NCBI RefSeq assembly: GCF_947503125.1
Contig: NZ_CANNCR010000007.1
Span: 1 to 64,000, forward strand
DNA length: 64,000 bases
Origin: an uncultured Metabacillus sp.
Lineage (GTDB): Bacteria > Bacillota > Bacilli > Bacillales > Bacillaceae
Direction: 5' to 3'
In this document: positions 8,589-18,565 of the stretch, in pieces
Layout of the letters: each line of letters starts with the position of its first letter
Numbering within the stretch: position 1 is the stretch's first letter
Program-made: the position numbers and the translations under genes
The notes under the pieces: generated by a model
The model's input: only the letters and a program-made list of their open reading frames with translations
What the model was told of the DNA's origin: nothing
The model's database searches: none

Positions 8589-8638
8589 GTTTTTTTATAC
8601 GATTAGAATTTACTCCTTAAGGATACGTATAAAAAAAC
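8589..8638. repeat. 13-bp perfect inverted repeat between nadB and nifS
   Basis: GTTTTTTTATACG at 8589-8601 and CGTATAAAAAAAC at 8626-8638 are perfect inverted copies with a 24-nt centre that contains CCTTAAGG. It lies in the predicted nifS leader and just upstream of the nadB -35. It could be a leader hairpin or an operator. I know no regulator for it. Confidence 0.8.
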
Positions 8639-8723
8639 GATGACTTTCCCATCAGAACATGACAATAATCCATTTTTTTAATTATAAGATTTCATAGATT
8701 ATGAAAAACATGGGGTGAAACCA

Positions 8724-9854
8724 TTGATCTATCTTGATTACGCAGCAACGACTCCTATGAGTGATCATTCGTTAAACATATATATAAAGGCAGCAAAAAA
8801 TGCATTTGGTAACTCAAGCAGTTTACATGATATTGGCGATATAGCCGCAAGGACTTTACAGGCTTCGAAAAAGCTTATTGCAAATATGATTGGCGGGAAC
8901 GAAAAACGGCTTTACTTTACAGGCAGCGGGAGTGAAGCGAATATTTTGGCCATACAATCACTATTAAATGGAATTCATCCATCTAAAAATCATATTATTA
9001 CGACCCAAATTGAACACTCATCACTTTATACTTTTTTTAAAAGACTGCAAACAGAGGGCTTCGAAGTTAGCTTCTTGAAGCCAAATAAACATGGACAAAT
9101 CTCAATTGAAGATGTGATAAACGAGATTAAAGATCATACGGGATTGGTTTCCATTCAGCATGGCAACTCTGAACTTGGTGTTATTCAGCAGATTGAAGAA
9201 ATCGGTCTATGTTTAAAAAAGCAAGGAATCTTATTTCATAGTGATTGTGTTCAAACCTTTGGTAAACTGCCAATCCATGTGGAAAAGGGATATGTTGATG
9301 CCATTTCTATCTCCAGCCATAAAATTTATGGACCGAAGGGAATCGGTGCTGCCTATATCGATTCTTCCGCATACTGGAGGCCAGTAATTCCCGGAACGAC
9401 CCATGAGTCAGGCTTCCGTCCTGGGACAGTAGATGTTCCCGCAGCTGCCGCGTTCGCTGCTGCAGCAAAAGATATCTCAGATAAAATGAATGAACATTCA
9501 AAACATTATCTAGAGCTGAGAAGCCAATTCATACACGCAATCAAGCCATATAAAGACAAACTAATCCTTTTAAATGAAAACAGTGAGCATATCCTTCCGA
9601 ATATTTTACCTGTGATTGTCAGTGGAATTGAAGGACAATATTTGATGCTTGAATGCAACCGATATGGTTTTGCCATTTCAACTGGAAGTGCCTGTCAAGT
9701 CGGCATGCAAGCACCTCCCCGCTCACTTCTTGCCTTGGGAATTGACGAGCAAAAAGCAAAGCAATATATTAGAATATCATTAGGGGAGCAAACAAAGGCT
9801 AAAGAGCTAGAATCATTTACACGAACTCTTATTAACATCATCGAACATTTTTAA
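8724..9854 (+). CDS. nifS: NadB-associated cysteine desulfurase (NifS/IscS family)
   Basis: PLP-dependent cysteine desulfurase. In B. subtilis its homologue NifS supplies sulfur for the [4Fe-4S] cluster of NadA. The product starts IYLDYAATTP, carries the PLP lysine in SSHKIYGPKG and the active-site cysteine in STGSACQVGMQAP. Length is 376 residues from the TTG at 8724, which GGGGTGA precedes by five bases and which gives the usual N-terminus; a GTG at 8715 is in frame. It is divergent from nadB and 80 nt upstream of niaR. Pairing with nadA and NiaR control supports the NAD-specific role over general Fe-S assembly. Confidence 0.93.
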   Translation: MIYLDYAATTPMSDHSLNIYIKAAKNAFGNSSSLHDIGDIAARTLQASKKLIANMIGGNEKRLYFTGSGSEANILAIQSLLNGIHPSKNHIITTQIEHSSLYTFFKRLQTEGFEVSFLKPNKHGQISIEDVINEIKDHTGLVSIQHGNSELGVIQQIEEIGLCLKKQGILFHSDCVQTFGKLPIHVEKGYVDAISISSHKIYGPKGIGAAYIDSSAYWRPVIPGTTHESGFRPGTVDVPAAAAFAAAAKDISDKMNEHSKHYLELRSQFIHAIKPYKDKLILLNENSEHILPNILPVIVSGIEGQYLMLECNRYGFAISTGSACQVGMQAPPRSLLALGIDEQKAKQYIRISLGEQTKAKELESFTRTLINIIEHF

Positions 9855-9934
9855 GAGACTGGCAGCTTCTTTTAATCGGGAAAAAAGCGGTCATTAGTTA
9901 ATATATTAATCGAATTGTTGAAAGGATGATCTTT

Positions 9935-10474
9935 GTGAAGACGGAAAAAATTTTAGGAGATGAGCGACGAGCCATGTTATTGGAATTGCTTTCTAATACA
10001 GACAAGCCGATTACTGGCGGAGAATTAGCCAAAAAAGCAAATGTCAGCAGACAAGTTATTGTGCAGGATATTTCCCTTTTAAAAGCTAAAAATTACCCCA
10101 TTATGGCTACAAGCCAGGGATATGTGTTTTTATCAAAGCAAAATGACCACTCTAACCTTTTTGAACGGATCATTGCCTGTAAGCATGCCCCTGAACGGAC
10201 AAGAGAAGAATTAACCATCCTTGTTGATCATGGTGTGTTTGTAAAGGAGGTCATTGTTGAGCATCAAGTATATGGCGAATTAACAGCCTCTGTTATGGTA
10301 GGTAATCGAAATGATGTAAATGAATTCATCAAAAAAATAGACCACTCTAATTCTGTTTATTTATCACAATTAACAGAAGGGCTTCATTTGCATACCTTGC
10401 AAGCTGATTCACTGGAAAAACTAGATCGTGCATGTGAAGAACTTGATAAAGAGGGATTTATAGTTAAGGACTAA
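9935..10474 (+). CDS. niaR: NiaR (YrxA), niacin-responsive repressor of NAD synthesis
   Basis: NiaR represses the nadBCA and nifS promoters in response to nicotinic acid (known from B. subtilis YrxA). The 179-residue product has an N-terminal winged helix-turn-helix of the HTH_11 type (about residues 8-60, with ITGGELAKKANVSRQVIVQDISLLK) and a C-terminal 3H domain with the conserved histidines in VDHGVFV, VEHQVYGE and GLHLHTL. I prefer the GTG at 9935, preceded by AAAGGATG; an ATG at 9926 overlaps that site. It lies downstream of nifS and so is probably autoregulated from the same operator. Confidence 0.9.
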   Translation: MKTEKILGDERRAMLLELLSNTDKPITGGELAKKANVSRQVIVQDISLLKAKNYPIMATSQGYVFLSKQNDHSNLFERIIACKHAPERTREELTILVDHGVFVKEVIVEHQVYGELTASVMVGNRNDVNEFIKKIDHSNSVYLSQLTEGLHLHTLQADSLEKLDRACEELDKEGFIVKD

Positions 10475-10493
10475 AGAACAGCAGGATCAACAT

Positions 10494-10537
10494 TTCAAGA
10501 TCCAGGTGACTTTTGATTCACCTGGTTTCTTGAAAAA
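10494..10537. terminator. bidirectional terminator between niaR and pheA
   Basis: CCAGGTGA pairs with TCACCTGG around an 8-nt loop, and the stem extends outward through TTTCAAGA and TCTTGAAA. It separates the convergent niaR and pheA genes. Confidence 0.8.
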
Positions 10538-10542
10538 AGGTA

Positions 10543-11427
10543 CTAAACCTCTTTTTCGATATTTTGTTTAATCGAGTATCCTTCATAAGACCCAAGCAGC
10601 TTTACACTGCAGCCTAAAGCTTCAAGCTCAGCAATTGCACCTGGTATAAGGATTTCGTCGACAAGCATATCAAGATCAATAATGAAAAAATAGTTGCCTA
10701 ACCCTGTTTTCATCGGTCTTGATTCAATTTTTGATAAATTTAGCTTCCGCCATGTAAATGCTGATAACACTTGATGTAATGCCCCTGGCTGATCTGAAGG
10801 CAATGTCACCATCAGTGTCGTTTTTTCTTTATCAGGCTTTAAATACGGACTACAATATTCCTTATTTTTTAAAGGATTTAAAATGGCAAATCTCGTATGG
10901 TTATAGTGATAATCATGGATATTCGCCTTTACAATTTCTAACCCATATTCTTTTGCTGCAAGTCTATTTGCTATCGCCGCTACAGGCTCTTCTGGATGCT
11001 GGCTAACATAGCTTGCTGCCGCTCCTGTTGATGTTGCATAATCATAGATTATCCCTTTGAAGGTATTGTGCAAAAACTTATGACACTGGGCAATCGCATG
11101 TGAGTGAGAATAAACTCGAGTTACGTTCTCCCAATCCTTTACTCTTGCTGGATGAACCATCAAATGCTGTTCAATTGGTGCAACAATTTCTCCGACTATG
11201 TATAATGGTCGTTCATGTATCAAATAGTCAAATGTTAAATTAACAGAGCCTTCTAATGCATTCTCAGTAGGAACAACAGCAAAATCAATTTCACCATCCG
11301 CAACAGCATCAATACACTGAGGAATCGTGGTAAACCCTACCTGCTCAACCTCTTCTCCAAAAAATGCTTGCACAGCTAAATGGGTAAATGTTGCTCTTGG
11401 CCCTAAAAAGCCTATTTTTAATGCCAA
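10543..11427 (-). CDS. pheA: prephenate dehydratase
   Basis: PheA converts prephenate to phenylpyruvate in phenylalanine synthesis. The 294-residue enzyme is the monofunctional form without chorismate mutase. The catalytic domain (about residues 1-185) carries the TRF motif in NHTRFAIL. The C-terminal ACT domain (about 200-280) has the phenylalanine-binding ESRP motif in KIESRPMKTG followed by GNYFFIIDL, so feedback inhibition by phenylalanine is expected. It lies 14 nt after pheB. Confidence 0.95.
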   Translation of the reverse strand: MALKIGFLGPRATFTHLAVQAFFGEEVEQVGFTTIPQCIDAVADGEIDFAVVPTENALEGSVNLTFDYLIHERPLYIVGEIVAPIEQHLMVHPARVKDWENVTRVYSHSHAIAQCHKFLHNTFKGIIYDYATSTGAAASYVSQHPEEPVAAIANRLAAKEYGLEIVKANIHDYHYNHTRFAILNPLKNKEYCSPYLKPDKEKTTLMVTLPSDQPGALHQVLSAFTWRKLNLSKIESRPMKTGLGNYFFIIDLDMLVDEILIPGAIAELEALGCSVKLLGSYEGYSIKQNIEKEV

Positions 11428-11441
11428 CTATCTTCAACTCC

Positions 11442-11885
11442 TTATGCTCCCTGGCCAAGTATCTCTACTTTCTCAACAAATTCCAATCTTCTGAGCTTAG
11501 CCATCAAGCGATTGATATCTTCTGTCATTCCATTCGTATTAAGAGAGAGTGTAACATTTGCACGTCCTTGAATGGGAATGGTTTGGTGAATGGTTAACAC
11601 ATTACATCCAGCAGTGGCAACAACCGATAACAATTGGGATAATGTACCACTGCGGTCCTCAAGATGAAAAAAAAGTGTGATAAGCTTTTCTTTTACCATT
11701 GTATGGAACGGGAATACAGCATCACGATATTTATAAAAAGCACTGCGGCTCATATCCACACGCTGAACAGCTTCGGCTACAGAATCTACTTTTCCTCTTT
11801 CTATTAACTTCTTTACTTCAAGAGTTTTTTTCATCGCTTCCGGCAAAATATCTTCGCGAACTAAAAAAAACGTAGCGTCCTTCAT
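11442..11885 (-). CDS. pheB: PheB, ACT-domain protein (UPF0735)
   Basis: Small regulatory-type protein that accompanies pheA in Bacillus. The 147-residue product has an N-terminal helical part ([19 protein letters not shown], then a DNA-binding-like [16 protein letters not shown]) and a C-terminal ACT domain from about residue 72 ([18 protein letters not shown], later [13 protein letters not shown]). Its ligand and target are unknown to me; despite the name it is not an established phenylalanine enzyme. The ATG has GGGAGGG upstream. The helical part makes a regulator role plausible (inference). Confidence 0.88.
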   Translation of the reverse strand: MKDATFFLVREDILPEAMKKTLEVKKLIERGKVDSVAEAVQRVDMSRSAFYKYRDAVFPFHTMVKEKLITLFFHLEDRSGTLSQLLSVVATAGCNVLTIHQTIPIQGRANVTLSLNTNGMTEDINRLMAKLRRLEFVEKVEILGQGA

Positions 11886-12007
11886 TTTCTCCCTCCCAAC
11901 ATTTTTCTTAATGTAGATAATTTATCACAATATTAGCTAAATTTCTTCTTTTTTCTTAATTTATTTTTTAAAACGATGAGAAGGACATAAAGTTTTCACC
12001 TTCGTAC

Positions 12008-12035
12008 AAAAAAGAGAGCCAAATGATCAGCTCTC
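12008..12035 (-). terminator. obg terminator
   Basis: On the minus strand GAGAGC and GCTCTC flank a 10-nt loop and are followed by TTTTTT, 20 nt after the obg stop codon. Confidence 0.85.
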
Positions 12036-12053
12036 AGGCACAATATTAAATCA

Positions 12054-13352
<1,299 letters not shown>

Positions 13353-13910
13353 CTAAATCCCAAATGAAATAACTGTAGTTAGCTCATATGTATCAACGTG
13401 ATATTCATTCACAACCAATCGTGAATGATCAACTGCTTTTAACCAATTTTCGATTTGATCTGTCTTATTTATTATGCCATTAAAATCAAAAAAGAAACGA
13501 ACCCCAGCTTTATCAGAATCTAAATCGATCGTAATGCTCACATGGTTTTCACTGCATCTATCGACCGTATTTTCTAGTATATCCAAAAAGCTCCTGCTCC
13601 ATTGGGTCACTGACTCATCGAATGGTTCCAAAGACCGTACATCCCCTAAAATTTCATATTCAAGCAACAAATGATGTTTGTTCCAATTATATGTGAGGAG
13701 ATAACTTGCAAATTCGGGCATTTTCAAATTACAGAGTTTTGATTCATGTTGGGCTTCCATAATGACTTCTTCTATTATATCGTTGACACGTTCATATTTT
13801 TGCAGGGATAGATTACCTTTAATTAATTGTAGTTTATTCATCCAATCATGACGAGAATGACTTAAAAGATCGACAATGTTCCATTCGTTTAAATTATTTT
13901 TCATACTCAT
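13353..13910 (-). CDS. spo0B: Spo0B sporulation phosphotransferase
   Basis: Spo0B passes phosphate from Spo0F to Spo0A in the sporulation phosphorelay. The 185-residue product has the dimerising helical hairpin with the phospho-acceptor in SHSRHDWMNKLQLIKGNL; His21 is the equivalent of the B. subtilis acceptor histidine. The C-terminal half resembles a degenerate histidine-kinase ATPase fold that lacks the nucleotide-binding boxes, as expected. The ATG has AGGAGA seven bases upstream. Sequence divergence outside the histidine region is normal for Spo0B. Confidence 0.9.
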   Translation of the reverse strand: MSMKNNLNEWNIVDLLSHSRHDWMNKLQLIKGNLSLQKYERVNDIIEEVIMEAQHESKLCNLKMPEFASYLLTYNWNKHHLLLEYEILGDVRSLEPFDESVTQWSRSFLDILENTVDRCSENHVSITIDLDSDKAGVRFFFDFNGIINKTDQIENWLKAVDHSRLVVNEYHVDTYELTTVISFGI

Positions 13911-14030
13911 TTTATTCTCCTAGTTCTTATTAGAAAACTTGGCATGTCTTGATAGGCTGTACTATGAATTATAACAAACATTGATTTGGAACATAAGGGA
14001 AATTGTAACAATCGTCATTTATTACAACAA

Positions 14031-14060
14031 AAAAACCCTAACCCAAATTTTCAGGTTAGA
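14031..14060 (-). terminator. rpmA terminator
   Basis: CTAACC and GGTTAG flank a 10-nt loop and run into TTTTTTT on the minus strand, 16 nt after the rpmA stop codon. It separates the ribosomal cluster from spo0B-obg. Confidence 0.85.
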
Positions 14061-14075
14061 GTCTTTATTACAAAC

Positions 14076-14378
<303 letters not shown>

Positions 14379-14382
14379 CTAT

Positions 14383-14718
14383 TTAGTTGATATTCGATAC
14401 AGAAATATATTGTCCATACTCTCTTTCAATCGTTTGAAGTGAAATCAGCATACCTTCCAACAAAAGTTGAACTTTATCACTTGTTGCTTTGTCAAGGTCA
14501 GCAGGCAATTTCACGTGTAAATAGCCGCCATCCTCGCCTTGCTCAATTTGTGGTTCAATATTTGTTAATGACAGTACTGCATTGACAGCACCAAAGGTAA
14601 CAGCTGAAGCCCCAGCACAAACTAAATCTTTACCATGCTCATCAAATTCAGCATGTCCAGATAATATGAACGATGTGATAAGTCCCTCATTTGAACGATA
14701 AATTTTTGCATTTATCAT
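14383..14718 (-). CDS. prp: Prp, cysteine protease that matures L27 (YsxB)
   Basis: Prp cleaves the N-terminal extension of L27, an essential step in Firmicutes (established for the Staphylococcus and Bacillus family). The 111-residue product has the catalytic histidine in LSGHAEFD and the catalytic cysteine in DLVCAGASAVTF, the two signature motifs. It sits between rplU and rpmA, as in all genomes carrying the L27 extension. I chose the ATG at 14718; a TTG two codons upstream is in frame but has a poorer spacing to AAGG. Confidence 0.93.
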   Translation of the reverse strand: MINAKIYRSNEGLITSFILSGHAEFDEHGKDLVCAGASAVTFGAVNAVLSLTNIEPQIEQGEDGGYLHVKLPADLDKATSDKVQLLLEGMLISLQTIEREYGQYISVSNIN

Positions 14719-14730
14719 ATTCAAACAGCC

Positions 14731-15039
14731 TTACGCGTTGATTTTTTCGATAACAACTTTTGTGTATGGCTGACGGTGACCTTGCTTTTTACGTTGATTT
14801 TTCTTAGCTTTATATTTGAAGACAGTGATTTTCTTTTGACGACCATGTTTTTCAACTTTACCTGTAACAGTTGCTCCGTCAACAGTTGGGCTGCCAACCT
14901 TCACATTGTCTCCACCTACGAATAAAACTTTGTCAAACGTAACAGTTTCACCTTGCTCAGTACCAAGCTTTTCAACATAAATTACTTGGCCTTCTTCAAC
15001 TTTTAGTTGCTTTCCGCCAGTTTCAATAATTGCGTACAT
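14731..15039 (-). CDS. rplU: 50S ribosomal protein L21
   Basis: L21, 102 residues, begins [18 protein letters not shown] and ends with the basic [19 protein letters not shown] region typical of the protein. The ATG at 15039 follows AGGAGGTG; the frame extends three codons to a GTG that belongs to the ribosome-binding site. It is first in rplU-prp-rpmA and preceded by a structured leader (15040-15150) and a good promoter, so expression is probably autoregulated at the RNA level. Confidence 0.97.
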   Translation of the reverse strand: MYAIIETGGKQLKVEEGQVIYVEKLGTEQGETVTFDKVLFVGGDNVKVGSPTVDGATVTGKVEKHGRQKKITVFKYKAKKNQRKKQGHRQPYTKVVIEKINA

Positions 15040-15150
15040 TCTCTGCACCTCCTATAAACTCAGACTCGCCAAAATCAGGTGAATGTCTAAACATTGCTTA
15101 AACCTTATTCTGAGCGGTTGTAGCACGGGTGCGCTACAAGTCATAACATT
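15040..15150 (-). promoter_or_regulatory. L21 leader RNA (ribosomal autoregulatory leader)
   Basis: The 5' leader of rplU, about 110 nt, contains a strong hairpin at 15118-15139 (TTGTAGC and GCTACAA with an 8-nt GC-rich loop) and further paired segments before the ribosome-binding site. Position and the hairpin fit the L21 leader family of Firmicutes. The match was made by eye, without a covariance model. Confidence 0.6.
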
Positions 15151-15154
15151 AACC

Positions 15155-15183
15155 ATAATATCAAATACCTTTGAAATATGCAA
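15155..15183 (-). promoter_or_regulatory. sigma-A promoter of rplU-prp-rpmA
   Basis: TTGCAT (15178-15183) and TATTAT (15155-15160) on the minus strand with a 17-bp spacer. It starts only a few bases after the rng stop codon, so the ribosomal cluster has its own promoter at the end of rng. Confidence 0.75.
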
Positions 15184-15191
15184 CCATTATT

Positions 15192-16649
15192 TCAAGCTTT
15201 AAGCCTTTCTGTGATTGAGCTCAAGCTGCCAATATGTTTTATTCGATAATTAGGTATGGGACTTGTTAAAGTTGAACACAGTATTTTAAAGTGTAACGCT
15301 TCTTCAAGCTGCTTTTTATGGTTCTTGTTTTCACCTTGAAGCAGTTGGATTACATCATCAGTCGCTTCAACCCAGATCGCTTCCTCGTCCATGAATTGAT
15401 ACTCCCACAGTTCTCGCTCAAGCTTATAGGTAACACTCTCGGCAGATGGAATTCGCCCTGTTCCATGACAGACTTCACATCGGTTTGTAAGACTTTCCTG
15501 AATCGATCCCCGTACTTTTTTTCTTGTTATTTGCAAAATATTCAGTTCGGTAAAGCCAATTATTTTATGCTGGACACGATCCCTCTTCATCTCGCGAGTG
15601 ACCGTATCGACAATTACTTCTTGGTCTTCTTTATATCTCATATCGATGAAATCGATTAAGATAATTCCGCTAAGATTTCGCAATCTTATTTGTTTGGCAA
15701 TTTCAATTGCAGCTGCTTGATTTGTTTTTAGTACCGTGTCCCTCATCGAAGATTTCCCAGAGAATTTCCCTGTATTTACGTCAATAATTGTCATTGCTTC
15801 CGTTTGTTCGATCACAATAAATGCCCCGTTCTTTAGCCAAACAGTTTGTTTTAAGAGTTTGTCAATCTCTTGTTCAATCTTATGTGTAGAGAAAATCCCT
15901 TCTTTTTGATCATGATACATAACCGTGACATTTGGATATTGCTGTTTTAAATGCTGTACTGTCTCAATTTGATCGCAAATTATCATGTCTTTAGGATGAA
16001 GTGCTAGTTCATTTACAATGCGGTCAACAAAGCTTCTTGCCTCAAATATACATTCAGGTACTTTAGCATTTTTTCTAGACAAAGAGGTGAACTGCTTTTT
16101 GAGCTTTATATATTCTTCAGTAAGCTCCTCCTTTGTTTTATGTAAACTCGCTGTACGAAAAAGAAGCCCCTCTTTTCCCTCGCGGAGCTCATCAGCAATT
16201 GTTAATAATCTATTTCTTACTGCCTCATCTGTAAGTTTTTTTGAAACAGCAAGATAATCACCAAATGGCATGTATACTAAAAACTTACCGCCAAATTCAA
16301 GATTTGTTGTTAGCTTCGGTCCTTTTTGATCTGTCCCCTCTTTGACAACCTGGACGAGCAGCTGATCACCCTCTCTTACATAATGGGAGATTGAAGTTTT
16401 AGAACCATGGTTCACTTCATACTGAAACGAGATTAAATCATTGCGATGTAAGTATCCGTTTTGTTTTAAGCCGATATCAACGAAAGCAGCCTGCATACCG
16501 GGAAGAACCTTTGTCACTCTTCCAACAAAAATATTGCCAACAACCTCGTCTTGATAAGAATTCGTTTGATGAATTTCTGTTAATTGATTCTCCTCAACAA
16601 CAGCACAACGAATTTCGTTTGTTTTTTCATTAATAAACAATTTCCGCAC
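15192..16649 (-). CDS. rng: ribonuclease E/G family protein (RNase G-like)
   Basis: Endoribonuclease of the RNase E/G family, 485 residues, the short RNase G-type core with no C-terminal scaffold. The S1 RNA-binding region spans about residues 35-115 (VGNIFVGRVTKVLPGMQAAF). The catalytic aspartates lie in IIDVNTGKFSG and ILIDFIDM. The zinc-link motif is CEVC, close to the usual CPxC. B. subtilis 168 has no RNase E/G and uses RNase Y instead, but several other Bacillaceae carry this gene at this place. The ATG at 16649 gives the normal N-terminus. The gene lies 120 nt downstream of spoIVFB and may be read from its transcript. Confidence 0.92.
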   Translation of the reverse strand: MRKLFINEKTNEIRCAVVEENQLTEIHQTNSYQDEVVGNIFVGRVTKVLPGMQAAFVDIGLKQNGYLHRNDLISFQYEVNHGSKTSISHYVREGDQLLVQVVKEGTDQKGPKLTTNLEFGGKFLVYMPFGDYLAVSKKLTDEAVRNRLLTIADELREGKEGLLFRTASLHKTKEELTEEYIKLKKQFTSLSRKNAKVPECIFEARSFVDRIVNELALHPKDMIICDQIETVQHLKQQYPNVTVMYHDQKEGIFSTHKIEQEIDKLLKQTVWLKNGAFIVIEQTEAMTIIDVNTGKFSGKSSMRDTVLKTNQAAAIEIAKQIRLRNLSGIILIDFIDMRYKEDQEVIVDTVTREMKRDRVQHKIIGFTELNILQITRKKVRGSIQESLTNRCEVCHGTGRIPSAESVTYKLERELWEYQFMDEEAIWVEATDDVIQLLQGENKNHKKQLEEALHFKILCSTLTSPIPNYRIKHIGSLSSITERLKA

Positions 16650-16770
16650 TGCTTATACCCTCTTTCTATAAGAAAAGGGACAAAAGCTTTTGCTAAGCTT
16701 TCACTTCCCAGATAGATACCTCTATTACTATATCATAGAAGCTGTTTACGAATGAAGGTACAGGCTAATA

Positions 16771-17637
16771 TCAATAAGCGTAGACTAAATCTCCTACCTT
16801 TGAATCGGTAAGCTTATTTGCAAAATAGGCATGGAGCAATTCATTTTCATCCATTTCCGATACTTTTGAACCATTTCGTTCCACAATGATTAAGTGTTTG
16901 CATCCCCGTTGAAATTGAAGCAACACATGGAAAATTAACTCTGACTCATCTACGACAATCGGCTTTAAACGGTAAATGGTCTCTTGTTTGCCATAGTAGC
17001 GTTCCATTAAAAAGCGCAAACAGCCATACATTCGATTCTTATACTCTTGATATAAACTGTAAATGAGGAAGGAGGTAATAATCCATGCATTCAAATGATT
17101 CGGTGAATATACTAAAACAACTGCTACGTAATTGAACAAGAAAAAGAGTGACACTCCAATCATATATAAATGTGCTCTTTTATATGGCCAATAATTTGAG
17201 AAAAGAATAAATAATAGCTTGCCGCCGTCTAAAGGCCATACAGGCAGCAAATTAAAGAATAAGATCGATAGATTATAAAACGTAAACAATTGATAATCAT
17301 CTGCACTAATTATATTCGCTGTCAAAAGCAGATAGGCTGCCCCCTGAAGCCAAATATGCTGAATCGGACCTGATAATACAACAATTAACTCTTGTTTCAA
17401 TGAACGATTTCCATGCTCATCAACCACAGCAACCCCTCCAAACGGGAGGAGCATGATTGATTTAATACGCCAAGAAAAAAAATGAGCACTTATTGCATGG
17501 CCCATTTCATGTACAAACACAATCAGCATTAAAACGAATACCGTTTTAAAGTTTGCTGTAATGACACTTATTCCAATCATGACCCATAACAATGGATGAA
17601 TATGGATTTTTAATAAGAGAGTTAAATAGTTATTCAA
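16771..17637 (-). CDS. spoIVFB: SpoIVFB, intramembrane metalloprotease for pro-sigma-K
   Basis: Site-2-type protease in the outer forespore membrane that cleaves pro-sigma-K. The 288-residue product has several transmembrane helices, the zinc motif HEMGH at residues 42-46 and the third ligand in NLLPVWPLDGGK (Asp136). The C-terminal part (about 215-288) is a CBS-like domain that in B. subtilis senses ATP. The gene overlaps spoIVFA by 8 nt, as expected for partners made together under sigma-E. BofC, the third part of this checkpoint, is encoded at 179-700. Confidence 0.95.
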   Translation of the reverse strand: MNNYLTLLLKIHIHPLLWVMIGISVITANFKTVFVLMLIVFVHEMGHAISAHFFSWRIKSIMLLPFGGVAVVDEHGNRSLKQELIVVLSGPIQHIWLQGAAYLLLTANIISADDYQLFTFYNLSILFFNLLPVWPLDGGKLLFILFSNYWPYKRAHLYMIGVSLFFLFNYVAVVLVYSPNHLNAWIITSFLIYSLYQEYKNRMYGCLRFLMERYYGKQETIYRLKPIVVDESELIFHVLLQFQRGCKHLIIVERNGSKVSEMDENELLHAYFANKLTDSKVGDLVYAY

Positions 17638-18412
17638 ATGGGATCACCTTGTTCGGGTCAATAAAATCATCACCCTTTTTTATAGCAAAATAATAGGTGC
17701 CTTTTTGATTTTCATTTAATTTTGTTTTTCCTAGCTCTTTTCCTTTTTCGACAAAATCATAAAGAGCTACATCAATTTTTTCTAAATTTCCATACCATGA
17801 TTCTGTCCCATCTGCATGCTGGATGACGATTGTAAGACCATTATCCGATTTTTCACCCGCTTCAACAACAATTCCTTCATTAATTGCCTCTACAGCAGGG
17901 CGATTTGTCTCTACCATAATCCCCTGTCCGTTGTCTTCAAAGGTTTCAAGGACTTTCCCAGTTGCTGGTACAGATAAATCAGCGGTTTCAGTTTGATTTT
18001 CCTTTTCATTATCACCTGATGTTGGATTAAAAAGGGCTAATGGTTCGCCAAATTGTTCCTTATACCATGAAGATACAGCAGCAAATTGAAACTCTTCTTC
18101 AAGTGAATAACTGACCGCTGATTGTACTTTTTGGAAAAGAGGTGCTCCATTTTTAAAAGCGATTGCAGCCACTAATACGATCACGGCTGAAAATAATACT
18201 TTAAACATGAATACTTCTGCACGGAAAAGCGGATGACCGCCATTCCCATTGCCAGGGCCACCTTCATACGTCGGCGGCGAATATACGCCATATCTCTCCT
18301 CGTCACTTAAAAACAAGGAAGTTCGCTTTGTTGTTTCAGGATCATTTCCTAATCCTCTTTCACGTTTTCTTTTCGCAATTCTTTTTTTCACTTCATCCGC
18401 TCGATGACTCAT
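17630..18412 (-). CDS. spoIVFA: SpoIVFA, regulator and scaffold of SpoIVFB
   Basis: Membrane-anchored scaffold that holds SpoIVFB and BofA inactive until SpoIVB cleaves it. From the ATG at 18412 the 260-residue product begins MSHRADEVKKRIAKRKRERG, nearly the B. subtilis start. One transmembrane helix lies at about residues 70-90, and the C-terminal part (about 165-260) is an M23/LytM-like domain without the full set of zinc ligands (TNRPAVEAINEGIVVEAG, later HADGTESWYGNL), so it is probably non-catalytic. An in-frame ATG at 18418 and a TTG at 18421 are possible alternative starts. Confidence 0.93.
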   Translation of the reverse strand: MSHRADEVKKRIAKRKRERGLGNDPETTKRTSLFLSDEERYGVYSPPTYEGGPGNGNGGHPLFRAEVFMFKVLFSAVIVLVAAIAFKNGAPLFQKVQSAVSYSLEEEFQFAAVSSWYKEQFGEPLALFNPTSGDNEKENQTETADLSVPATGKVLETFEDNGQGIMVETNRPAVEAINEGIVVEAGEKSDNGLTIVIQHADGTESWYGNLEKIDVALYDFVEKGKELGKTKLNENQKGTYYFAIKKGDDFIDPNKVIPFE

Positions 18413-18489
18413 CCCCATCAATCCTTTTAGTCAGTTTGTACAAGTTTATGCCTTGTCCTGAAAGGATATGATTAAATTTTATCGCTTAA

Positions 18490-18550
18490 AAAAACAAAAA
18501 AACTAGTGGTTTAAATCAACTCTTAATAAAAGTTGGTTTTGCCCACTAGT
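18490..18550 (-). terminator. minD terminator
   Basis: ACTAGTGG and CCACTAGT form the outer stem and AACTTTT/AGAGTT-like sequence an inner stem. On the minus strand it runs into TTTTTTTGTTTTTTT. It follows the minD stop codon closely and ends the mre-min operon. Confidence 0.85.
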
Positions 18551-18565
18551 CACTATGTAAGATGA

